This document shows positions 54,625 through 64,000 of a stretch of 64,000 bases of DNA, one piece after another (the first letter of the stretch is position 1; each line of letters starts with the position of its first letter). Below the pieces are notes generated by a model that worked only from the letters and a program-made list of their open reading frames with translations, searched no databases and was not told the DNA's origin. The stretch is from Acestrorhynchus altus. Its lineage: Eukaryota; Chordata; Actinopteri; Characiformes; Acestrorhynchidae. The stretch spans positions 36,567,387-36,631,386 of the forward strand of contig CM067508.1 of the NCBI GenBank assembly GCA_034509495.1, read 5' to 3'. The position numbers were made by a program, and so were the translations under genes.

Positions 54625-55230
54625 TGTCCATACCTCCAGTGCTTAATAGCCTAAATCAGCTCAGAGATGCCTCAAAAACCCCAGTGAAAAGAGGGTGAAA
54701 AGTACATCCCTTGAGCTGGGAAGAGTATAGCTGAAATAGCTGAACTCATTGTAAAACTTGCTGTATATCTAGCTCAGAGATATAAGGTCACAGTAAAAGA
54801 TATAGACAGTCCTGAAGAAAAGAAACAAAATCCACTCATGAACTTGATCTGAAAAGTAGCTCCACAAGCATACAGCCATTCAATGGGAAAGAGTATTTTC
54901 ATCGAGCAGGCGTTGAATGAAGATTTAGCAGAAACAGTATTACTTTGAACAAGATTCAGCTCCACATTCAACATAATTATGTCATAAAATATGAGAAACA
55001 CACAGCTTTCGCTGGAATAATTAATATCCGTCCACTTCAAATTTCTAAGGCAGAAAAAAATTCATTCATTTTTGAAAAGAGCACAGAGAATTTTTTAGAC
55101 AAAGAACCAGAACCTCTAGAAGAACTTAGTGTCTGTTTGGATGCACAATCCCTCTGTATTAAATATCGCTTTTCATGCTTGTGACAGAATGGGGATGCCT
55201 TTTCAGTGATGTAGATCTCTGCCATTCAAT
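54625..55230. other. Intergenic, no gene recognised
   Basis: Overlapping short ORFs on both strands (54774-55040 minus, 54945-55184 plus, 55037-55225 minus) have no domain. It could contain untranslated sequence of the minus-strand ORF at 54.3-54.6 kb. Confidence 0.35.
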
Positions 55231-55231
55231 A

Positions 55232-55233
<2 letters not shown>

Positions 55234-55271
<38 letters not shown>
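55234..55271 (+). repeat. (GA)n microsatellite
   Basis: Short GA run directly preceding the LINE remnant. Confidence 0.9.
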
Positions 55272-55274
<3 letters not shown>

Positions 55275-56230
55275 TTTCTTTTATTTAGGACACAACCATG
55301 CAGAAAGATTAGTACAGTCTTATTTACATCATATTAGAGCAGGGAAAACATAAATAAATAAATACATAAAATAAATTTAAAAGGAAGCAACTAAACTCCT
55401 ATTTCATCAACAGTTCATAGGACCAACATTTATTCCCATGTATTTATAAAATCTGGCAGATTTCAACAGAAGGTGTAACATGTTCCAACTTCAGCAAATC
55501 TTGGAGACATGGTCACCACATTAAATGACCCCAGATTCACACTATTTCTCTCTCATCTTCCAAATGCTTTGCAGTACCTGATAGAAAATCAAAACAACCA
55601 GAAACATGTTTCTTCTGGACCCAGTGTATTTCAGCCCAAACATTAACAGTTCAAAGGAGAAAGGGCCTCACCCAACAACCCAAACCAGTCCATTAACAGG
55701 GTGAAAATACCACCAAGCCGGACACAGCGCACAAACAGGTGGAGAAGAGACTCGGGTTCAGAGCAAAAGAGACAACCTTCCCCAACACTCGGATCGAGAT
55801 GCATCCGGTGTCATTGATGGCTATAGCTCCACGTACAATCCTCCACTGGAGCCGTTGGTCCAGCTGTCAACAAAAGGTCAAGCTTTGTACAACCTGCAGC
55901 CCTTAGTCGTGAGCGCAGACTCTCCGAAGATAGAAAGAGACGAGTTCAGAACAGGGCTCCTCTAACAGACACACCGGCAGACATGGCAGCTCACCCCCAG
56001 CGTTGACTTATAAAAAGGTAGAGACCCACCAAGTCCTCCTCAGGGTGGACATAAAGAAAAAGTGGCGTGCGATCCAGTCCTGCTCGTCTCAAGTACGCAG
56101 GCGAGAGATGGAACCAAGTGAGCGCTCCGCACAAAACAATAGCCTCTGTGCAGCCTGAAGACGAAAAGTCATGCTCTGACCGTAATGTCTATCAGGACTT
56201 GTCCTCCGTCTTGTGTTGGTAGATGTAATA
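55272..56230 (-). mobile_element. LINE ORF2 3' remnant with zinc-knuckle, minus strand
   Basis: Translating the minus strand gives the string W-R-I-V-R-G-A-I-A-I-N, then (in a neighbouring frame) G-C-L-F-C-S-E-P-E-S-L-L-H-L-F, then C-V-R-L. This C-x-x-C...H...C pattern is the C-terminal knuckle of several vertebrate LINE ORF2 proteins. The A/T-rich stretch at 55340-55385 may be its 3' end. Frames are broken and the clade is not certain. Confidence 0.6.
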
Positions 56231-56357
56231 CAGCCGATCGAAGCCAGTGGTGGACCAGCCAGAACAAGGACACCTAGCAGCTTCCTTCAAACTCCTGCCA
56301 ATCCTGTGTGTGACTGCAGGTCTGAATCTGTGCCACAGGATTCTCTCTGTCACACAC

Positions 56358-57120
<763 letters not shown>

Positions 57121-57169
57121 TGCACACACAAACACCCACACAAACACACACACTAAGAGAAAAGTGAAA
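57121..57169 (+). promoter_or_regulatory. Candidate NLR gene 3 promoter with ISRE-like motif
   Basis: AAAAGTGAAA at 57160-57169, inside a GAGAAAAGTGAAAT context, one base off GAAANNGAAA. It sits at the same distance before the probable 5'UTR exon as the motif of gene 2. The CCAAT box seen before gene 2 is not evident; a CA-rich stretch replaces it. Confidence 0.4.
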
Positions 57170-57223
57170 TCTTCAGCAGGTCTGTTTGGTTGAGAAGAAT
57201 AGGAAGAACATTAAGACACAGAG
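57170..57223 (+). other. NLR gene 3, probable 5'UTR exon
   Basis: Homologous to 36295-36356; ends ACAGAG before GTAAAT. The following intron is about 1.0 kb, against about 140 bp in gene 2. Confidence 0.4.
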
Positions 57224-57239
57224 GTAAATACTGAAGCTT

Positions 57240-58230
57240 TCCTTCTCCTACTGTCCTGCACTTAGATCTTCAGAGAGGGGTGTTATCCAGTGTCTAGAAA
57301 CTCAAATGACTTCAGCTGCTGGAAAGATCATTCAGTCATTATGACCAGCTATGGACCTCACCACTGCAGACCTTCAGCTCTGCTCAGCATTTTCTTCCTT
57401 TAAACTGAAAGTCTCTTCTCTCGGTACTTACTTTCTCCTTCTCATGTAAAAAGATATATCAATTATTATCATCATAATCATTATTGTGTGTGTAATGTAT
57501 TTACTACTAGGAGTACAGTCAGACTAAAAATACTTTAAAACTCAGGTCTGTGTGTGTGTGTGTGTGTGCGTGTGTGTGTGTGTGAGTTCAAGGTTCATTT
57601 TATGTCACACGGTTATAAAAGTAGAACATGCAGTGAAATGCTTACAGTCACAGCCGACTCAGCAGCGCCATCTTGTGTCGAAAAACAAGCAGTACACATG
57701 AGGTAAGAAGGAAGACAAACACACACCCAGACTATGTTCCATGAGGAGCATAATTTAGGTAGATAAAAAAAATCCAAGCACTTAAAGCACCACGTAAATC
57801 CAACACAGGCAGGGAGTTGTGATGGGATGCGGGATGGGGAGGACAGAGGTAAATAGGAGGTAGAGGTCAACAATCTACAGTCCAACAGGCGGTAGGGAGA
57901 AGGTAGATCCTCGGAAATTTCAGCATCTGCCAAGAAAAGCCAGAGCTGATGGGGGCTGAACAGCTGATTGCAGGAATATTTACAGCTGGGAGAGAGGCAG
58001 TCTCCATTTTACAACTACTGATCTCACAATTTAGTATGGTCTCCCAAAGATCTATACTCTGCAAACTGACAGCCCTCCGAGATGTTCTCCAGGTGCGTGT
58101 AAGAATAAGTCCGAGTCCGGCAGTATGTCTCCAAATGAGACAGTGAGGAACCAAGACTGAAGAGCTGAGCAGGAAGTTAAAGAGGAGAGGAGGGAAAGTG
58201 TGACCGCCTTAGCTGAGAGTCAAGAGAGAA
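57240..58230. mobile_element. Insertion in the 5' intron of NLR gene 3, unclassified
   Basis: Extra sequence relative to gene 2, with a (TG)n run at 57550-57583. A segment from 57585 (GTTCAAGGTTCATTTTATGT onward) resembles common teleost interspersed repeats. The minus-strand ORFs at 57613-57933 and 57867-58154 may be remnants of its coding region but show no motif I can name. Confidence 0.45.
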
Positions 58231-58254
58231 AGTGTGTGTGTGTAACATTTACAG

Positions 58255-58348
58255 GTGGTGTAATCATAGGAGGAATGACCTCCAAAATGGAGATGTCTCT
58301 GGGAACAGGACACAGGAAGCTGAAGTGAGAGAATAATGTGATTGGGGG
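58255..58348 (+). pseudogene. NLR gene 3, first coding exon (ATG at 58275), frame broken
   Basis: TTTACAG acceptor, ATG at 58275, M-T-S-K-M-E-M-S-L-G-T-G-H start. Indels differ from those of the gene 2 copy, and a TGA follows within about 17 codons. The donor is shifted (GGGGGTAAAGTAAG), so the exon end is uncertain. Confidence 0.5.
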
Positions 58349-58422
58349 TAAAGTAAGGTCTGTTCTCACACCAACATGCTGGAAAGGTTGTAGATCATGT
58401 CACAGTCCTGGTTGTGTTTTAG

Positions 58423-58539
58423 ACTGGTTCAGGGTAAGGGCCTGACTCTCCTAAGACAGCACATTGTGTCCATGAAGAGTGATGAGTCAATGGACAGAAT
58501 CATAAAGTTCAGAGAGGAGAAGAGTTCTACTGATCTCAG
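58423..58539 (+). CDS. NLR gene 3, N-terminal repeat exon 1
   Basis: A 117-bp phase 2-2 exon between TTTTAG and GTAAGG, the same length as in gene 2. It keeps V-S-M-K-S-D-E-S-M-D and K-F-R-E-E-K-S-S-T-D-L-R. The D-S-P-E-P-S-C part is altered (D-S-P-K-T-A-H-C) by compensating changes. The frame stays open. Confidence 0.65.
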
Positions 58540-59070
58540 GTAAGGATGGTGTGACTCTGAGGATGAATGAACAGATGTTTATGAGTGATCTTAAAAAAAT
58601 TAATGATTAAAGCAGTGGTTCTCAATTCTGGTTCTGGAAGCATTCACTCACTTGTGTTAGAGTTCCCGAACTCAGCACAACTGATCAACTAATGAAACGA
58701 ACTGATGAGCCTTTCTGAGCTGAACTGGGAGGAACAGCAGGAGAACCACAAAACAAAAACAGGACAGTGATTCTCCAGAAGCAGCACTAAAGAACCACTG
58801 ATTAAAGGGATTAAATTTTCTGACAGATTGAAAATGAAGAAGGAAGATACAGACGAAACCTATGCTTATTTATTCTGTGTGTGGTTTACATGTAGAATAA
58901 GAAGGTAAACTATTCACTGCGTTATTATAACTGTAACCTTGCTGCATAAAGCGTTTAATAGAGGACTTTATGATATGATCTGAATCCTATTATTGAAACA
59001 TTTTAATAATAAAAACTCAATAATATAAAATGTAATCACCTGTATTTATGACAGTTCATCATTTGTTTAG

Positions 59071-59184
59071 TTTGATTCAGAGAAGAGAGCAGCTCTCCTG
59101 AACTTGATCATGTGTCTCCATGAGTGATCACTCAATGGATCCTCCAAGAAACTTCAGAGAGGAGGACTGTTCTCCTGAACTGAG
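59071..59184 (+). pseudogene. NLR gene 3, N-terminal repeat exon 2, frame broken
   Basis: A 114-bp counterpart of 37327-37446. It carries N-F-R-E-E-D-C-S-P-E-L-R at its end, but base losses in the first half break the S-M-K-S-D part. Confidence 0.6.
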
Positions 59185-59682
59185 GTAAAGACAGGTTCAT
59201 TAAGAATGGTGTAAGGAAAGTGTTCCTCACTTCCAGTCCCCTGATTAATCTCAGCAGGTGAGTGAAGTGTGTTACAGCAGGAAACTACTGAACAGCTGTC
59301 ATAAATCACTTCACAGCAGCTTTATCAGGAGTTTTTCACTCAGCTGGTTGTTTGTGACTTCATAGTGAATCTTGTCGTCTACAGTCAGGTTTGGGTTTTA
59401 AAGCTCTGTATGGGTTCTGTGGGTTCTGTGTCGGTCAGTTTGAGACAGAACATTCCTCGAACAGTCGGACCAGAACAGAGTTAAAGCTGTAATGCTCAGC
59501 ATTCACACTGTTAACAGCTGTGAACTCTGTGATCTAACATTCATTATACTAATGTAAGATATGCTACTGATGGATGTAGCTGAAGGTTGGAATGAATATG
59601 ATCTTATATATGAGAGTGTATTTAATGTGTCATTGTACCCCAATATTCTACTACATTAAAACAGTGTTATATTTACCAACAG

Positions 59683-59726
59683 AGTCAGCAGGAGACGCAG
59701 ACACCACAGAAGAAAGGACATAGTGA

Positions 59727-59728
<2 letters not shown>
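59683..59728 (+). pseudogene. NLR gene 3, short linker exon
   Basis: A 46-bp counterpart of 37932-37980 between CCAACAG and a donor inside a (TG)n run. It is three bases shorter, through several small differences. Confidence 0.45.
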
Positions 59729-59772
<44 letters not shown>

Positions 59773-59987
59773 TATTAAGCTGAATTTATTTGATGTTTCT
59801 GTTTAGAGCAGTTTTGTTATTTTAGGACAAAAACAGGGTTTTATTCTCTTGAGACAGTTTTACGCTGCGTGTGAGTGATTTTCAGTTTAAGTTGTGGTGA
59901 AGGTCAGTGACTCCAGCTTCTCCTTTTTTGACAAAAACAACTGTTTTATTTCATTAGAGTTTATTTCTGTTACTATTGTTTAATCAG

Positions 59988-60185
59988 GGCTGGAGCACAG
60001 AGTCATCTCTCTTGTAAAATCAGCTGAAGAGGTTCATGAAGCTCTGAGTCTGGATTACCAAGCAGGCTGTGAGAGAGAGGTGGAGGATGAGGAGGATGAG
60101 AGTGAGTGTCAGAGAGGGGGCGCTGAAGATCACACTGCACATCCTGAGAACATGAACCAGAGAGATCTACGTAACACTGCAGACT
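59988..60185 (+). pseudogene. NLR gene 3, pre-FISNA exon
   Basis: Better preserved than in gene 2: A-L-S-L-D-Y-Q-A-G-C-E-R-E-V-E-D-E-E-D-E-S followed by R-G-G-A-E-D-H-T-A. The donor reads GATAAG where gene 2 has GTAAAT, so the splice site is damaged. At least one frameshift in the first third. Confidence 0.6.
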
Positions 60186-60379
60186 GATAAGAGATCAGGG
60201 TTATGTAGTGGTCCTCATATTATTCCACAAGTATAAATTATGATGATAGTTTTGATATCAGAGCTTTTGTGGAGACATTCGTCAACGGCGATGCTGAAAC
60301 TAAACATTTATCTCTTCCTGTCAATGTTAAACACAATATACTCACAAAATACATTGTTTATAGTTTCCTCTTTTATTAG

Positions 60380-62127
60380 AACTGGCTCCTTCTTGTCATC
60401 AAGCTCAGAAATCCACACTGAAACATTTAGAACATGTGAAGGAATCTCAAATCTGATCCTCAATCCTTCTGAATAGAGATCTACACAGGCTGTACATCAC
60501 AGAGAGATTGGGAGTGGAGAGGTCAACTGTGAACATGAGGTCAGACAGATTGAAACAACATCCAGGAGACAAACAACACAGGAGACACCCATCAACTGCA
60601 ATGACATCTTTAAAGACAAATCAAATCAGAAGTGTTTGCTGACTAAAAGGAGTGGCTGGAATTGAAAACAGTCTCTGTGCAGAGTTCCATTCTGGACTGG
60701 GCTGAAGGAGAAGCCAATCAGGATGTCCTCTTCATATTTCCACTTCCTTTCAGAGAGCTGAATTTGATGAGAAATAAAGGTCTCAGTCTGATGGCTCTTC
60801 TTCATCAGTTTTTCCCAGAAACAAAAGAGTGGAAACCAGGAGCTATATCACTACAAAGTCATGTTCATCTTTGATGGTCTGGATGAATGTCGACTTCCTC
60901 TAGACTTCCAGAACAACGAGACAGTATCTGATGTAACAGAGTCGACCTCAGTGGATGTGCTGCAGTAAGAGCCTCATCAGAGACCTGGCACCCTCTGCTC
61001 TCTATGGATAACTTTCGACCAGCGGCAGCCAATCAGATCCCTTCTGACTGTATTAACCTTAGGTAACAAGAATTAAGAGGTTCACTGACCTTCAAAGAGG
61101 AATACTTCAGGGAAAGGATCAGTGATCAGGCCTTGCTGAAAAGTCATTACACACATGAGAGTGGTCGAAGCTCTTAATCATGTGCCACCTACCAGTCTTC
61201 TGTTGGATTGCAGCCACTGTTCTAGAGAGGATGTTGGGTGAAGCAGAGAGAGGAGAGATCCCCAAGACTCTGACTCAGATGTTCACACACTTCCTTATCT
61301 TTCAGATCAAACAGCAACCAGAAGTACCAAAGAAAGTAGCCGTTGATCTTAAGCAGACTGGAAGATTATTCTGGATCTGGGAAAACTGGCTTTTAACAGC
61401 TGGAAGGAAACCTGATCTTCTATGAGGAAGACCTGAGAAGTGCAGGATTGATGTCAGAGAAGTGTCAGTGTACTCAGGTGTGTACCTCCCAGATCTTCAG
61501 ACTGAGGTTTGGGCTGCACCTGGGAAAGGTTTTCGACTTGTTCATCTGAGTGTTCAGGAGTTTCTGGCTGCTTTATTTGCATTTCTGTCCTTCATCTCCA
61601 GCAGCAGAGAAATGTGCAACAAAGAACCACTGGATTTATTAGGATTTATTTTCTCCAAAAAATTAGCAGTGTGCGAGCTTCCTGAAGTGCAGTGGACAAG
61701 GCCTTACAGAGTAGAATGGACACCTGGACCTTTTCACGCTTCCTTCTGGGTCTCTCATAGGTCAATCAGACTCTCTTACGAGGTCTTCTGACTCAGTTGA
61801 GAGCAATCTCACAGCACAGGAAACAGTCAAGTATATCAAGCAGAAGATCAGGGAGAATCCCTCTCCAGAGACAACAATCAGTCTGTTCCACTGTCTGAAT
61901 GAACTGAATGATCACTCTCTAGTGCAGGAAGTCCAAACATACCTGAACAGAGGAGGTTCCAGTGGTCTCAACGCAGTTAAGCTCTCTCCTGCTCAGTGGT
62001 CTGCTGTGGCGTTTGTGATGCTGAATTCAGAAGAGGAGCTGGAGGAGTTTAATCTGACGAAATATGGAGGTTCAGAGGAATGTCTTCTGAGGTTGATTCC
62101 AGTGGTCAGAGCATCCAGAAGAGCTGA
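60380..62127 (+). pseudogene. NLR gene 3, FISNA-NACHT exon, frameshifted
   Basis: A 1748-bp exon from TTTATTAG to GTGAGT. In order: FISNA (L-Y-I-T-E, near 60491), the P-loop region (60646-60680, two bases short before A-A-A-A-C-A), and D-W-A-E-G-E-A-N-Q-D-V-L-F (60692 onward). The Walker B motif F-I-F-D-G-L-D-E-C-R (60864-60893) follows, then S-V-Q-E-F-L-A-A (61545-61570) and S-P-A-Q-W-S-A-V-A-F (61985-62014). The last 70 codons (61922-62127) are fully open. Longer stretches are in frame than in gene 2 (60662-60874, 61462-61791, 61922-62127), but several indels remain, including one in the ATP-binding loop. Confidence 0.82.
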
Positions 62128-62258
62128 GTGAGTATTTTGATTTCTGTGTTTTACTGTTTTATACTGATAAACTGATGATCTTCCACTCATTACATATAGT
62201 TCTGTTCAGTTCAGTTCGGTTTGAAATTGTATTGCTTTATCAGAACCAGACAGAGAAA

Positions 62259-63445
62259 TGGGAAAGAGTTGTTGAAGCAAGGCTAAGGCACAAGGTTTAG
62301 ATCAGTGAGCAGCAGTTTGGTTTCATGCACAGAAAGAGTACCACAGATAAAATTTTTGCATTGAGAGGGTTGGTAGAGAAGTACAGAGAAAGTCAGAAGG
62401 AGCTAAATTGTGTCTTTGTGGATCTAGAGAAGGCATATGAAAGGGTGCCAAGAGAGGAACTGTGGTACTGTATGAGGAAGTCAGGTGTGGCTGCAGGACA
62501 GTGTGAGGATAGTGAGACAGCAGTGAGGTGTGCAGTTGCAGTGACAAATGATTTCAGGGTGAAGGTAGGGTTACATCAGGGATCAGCTTTGAGCCGCTTC
62601 TTGTTTGCAACGGTGATGGACAGATTGATAGATGAGGTCAGGCAGGAGACTGGACCATGATGTTTGCAGATGATATTGTAATCTGTGGTGGGAGTAGAGA
62701 GCAGGTGGAAGAGAACCTGGAGAGATGGAGGTTCACACTGGAGAGGAGAGGAATGAAAGTCAGTAGAGACATGAAGGAATACATGTGTGTGAATGAGAGC
62801 GAGCCAGGTGGAAAGGTAAAGATGCAAGGAGTAGAGGTTGTAAAGATGGATGACTTCAAATATCTTAGGTCAACCATCCAGAGCAATGGACAGCGCAGAA
62901 AAGATGTGAAGAAGAGGGTGCAGGCAGGTGGAGTGAGTGGAGACGGGTGTCACGGCTGATGTGTGACAGAAGGATAGCAGCAAGAGTGAAAGGGAAGGTT
63001 TACAAGACAGTGAGACCTACAATGATGTATGGTTTGGAGACTGTGACTCTGTCTAAAAGACAGGAGGCTGAGCTGGAGGTGGCGGACATGAAAATGTTGA
63101 GATTTTCTTTGGGAGTGACAAGGATGGACAAGATTAGAAATGAGCAGATCAGAGGGACAGTGAAGGTGGAGCAGTTTGGAGATAAAGCCAGAGAGGCCAG
63201 GTTGAGGTGTTTTGGACATGTGTTGGGGAGGAATAATGGATATATTGGACAAAGAATGTTGGAGGTGGAGCTGCTGAGCAGAAGGAGAAGAGGAAGGCCT
63301 CAGGGAAGCTTTATGGATGTAGTGAAGGTGGACATGGAGATGGTTGGTGTAACAGTAGAGGAGGCAGGGGATAGGGCAAGATGGAGGCAGATGATCTGCT
63401 GTGGCGACCCCTAAAGGGAGCAGCCAAAAGTAGAAGAAGAACTCA
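62259..63445 (+). mobile_element. RTE-clade LINE, 5'-truncated
   Basis: Inserted in the intron between the NACHT exon and LRR exon J of gene 3. Intron sequence shared with gene 2 stops at about 62258. The element ends GGAGCAGCCAAAAGTAGAAG with an (AAG)-type tail, as RTE elements do. The endonuclease is missing through 5' truncation. Confidence 0.82.
62325..63414 (+). pseudogene. RTE reverse transcriptase and C-terminal region, frameshifted
   Basis: Three frames in series. 62325-62660 has F-V-D-L-E-K-A-Y-E-R-V-P-R-E-E-L-W and G-L-H-Q-G-S-A-L-S, with bases missing in between. 62657-62959 has the catalytic M-M-F-A-D-D-I-V-I-C. 62947-63414 has L-R-F-S-L-G-V-T-R, R-C-F-G-H-V and R-R-R-G-R-P-Q, ending C-G-D-P then TAA. 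This motif order is that of RTE-type LINE ORFs in vertebrates. Two frame changes; inactive. Confidence 0.85.
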
Positions 63446-63627
63446 AGTAATCACACTTTAACAAACTAGATTCAGGATAAACAACATAACCCTCTTAACA
63501 GTGGTTTCCAAATGAAATGTGCTACAAGACACTCGACTCATATGTGTCTCGTGTGTCTCTCAGCTGCATTGAAAATGAAAATTCCATGAATGTAAACCCA
63601 AATCAAATAATGACTGATGCTGAAGAA

Positions 63628-63724
63628 TATTGTGTGTGTGTGTGTGTTTTTGTGTGTGTGTTTTTGTGTGTGTGTGTGTTTGTGTGGGTGTGTTTGTGTG
63701 TGTGCGTGCGTGCGTGTGTGTTTG
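63628..63724 (+). repeat. Degenerate (TG)n upstream of LRR exon J
   Basis: TG runs interrupted by TTTT, followed by about 35 bases with a normal T/C-rich acceptor stretch. Confidence 0.88.
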
Positions 63725-63760
63725 AGATGTGTTTCTAATTGATCACCATTTCTCTCTCAG

Positions 63761-63934
63761 GCTGTGTAGGTGTAATCTGACAGAGGAAAGCTGTGCAGCT
63801 ATGTTCTCAGTTCTCAGCTCAAACTCCTCAAGTCTGAGAGAACTGAACCTGAGTAATAATGAACTGCAGGATTCAGGAGTGAAGCTGCTCTCTGTTGGAA
63901 TGAAGAATCCACACTGTAAACTGGAGAAACTGGG
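63761..63934 (+). CDS. NLR gene 3, first LRR exon J (intact)
   Basis: A 174-bp phase 2-2 exon between CTCTCTCAG and GTAAGA, 58 open codons: L-C-R-C-N-L-T-E-E-S-C-A-A-M, S-S-L-R-E-L-N-L-S-N-N and D-S-G-V-K-L-L-S-V-G-M-K. It follows the NACHT exon by 1633 bp, as expected for the first LRR exon. It joins in phase with the R-A-E end of the NACHT exon. Further exons should lie beyond the window. Confidence 0.88.
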
Positions 63935-63951
63935 GTAAGATCATCATCATT

Positions 63952-63952
<1 letters not shown>

Positions 63953-64000
<48 letters not shown>
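63953..64000 (+). repeat. (CA)n after LRR exon J, cut by window end
   Basis: CA tract in the usual position 3' of an LRR exon. Confidence 0.92.

Overview
This is vertebrate nuclear DNA, almost certainly from a ray-finned fish. It holds a tandem array of fish-type NLR (FISNA-NACHT-LRR, NLRC3-like) innate immune receptor genes. It also holds a typical teleost repeat load: L2, Rex1, an L1/Tx1-group LINE, RTE, Tc1 and pogo-like DNA transposons, and long CA/TG tracts. A dispersed repeat near 48.8 kb looks to me like one common in otophysan fishes (characins, catfishes), but I would not name a species. Genes are intron-rich and vertebrate-like; operons and ribosome binding sites do not apply.

Layout. 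(1) Positions 1-10144 are a near-perfect inverted repeat, about 4.8 kb per arm, centred on a run of exactly 500 N flanked by (TG)n and (CA)n. Each arm carries the same nested transposons. An L2 LINE (called L2-outer here) lies in an NLR intron. It is interrupted by a second, 5'-truncated L2 (L2-inner), which is itself interrupted by a Rex1-type LINE. An L1/Tx1-group LINE of about 5.8 kb, with a 14-bp target-site duplication, is inserted in the 5' part of L2-outer. The right arm holds this L1 complete (9818-15626). The left arm runs off the window start. (2) 15.67-26.7 kb is the 3' half of NLR gene 1: four intact 174-bp LRR exons and a terminal LRR exon with an in-frame stop. (3) 26.7-36.2 kb is intergenic, with transposon remnants and internal duplications. 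(4) 36.2-46.1 kb is NLR gene 2: 5'UTR exon, ATG exon, N-terminal repeat exons, FISNA-NACHT exon, then four LRR exons. (5) 46.2-57.1 kb is intergenic DNA. It begins as a duplicate of the sequence after gene 1 and then holds a 60-bp minisatellite, a LINE remnant and one possible small secreted-protein ORF. (6) 57.1 kb to the window end is NLR gene 3: the same 5' exons and NACHT exon, an RTE LINE, then an intact LRR exon with the gene continuing beyond the window.

All three NLR copies are on the + strand and share exon phase (2-2) and flanking introns, so they arose by tandem segmental duplication. The LRR exons of gene 1 are clean. Almost every exon of genes 2 and 3 carries short indels with few substitutions, so I cannot tell pseudogenes from unpolished assembly sequence.

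No complete, undamaged protein-coding gene is visible in the window. The items most worth following up are the gap-centred palindrome, 3' splice sites abutting TG repeats, a premature stop shared by two paralogues, an ISRE-like motif kept upstream of two NLR copies, and an orphan ORF with a good signal peptide near 54.5 kb.
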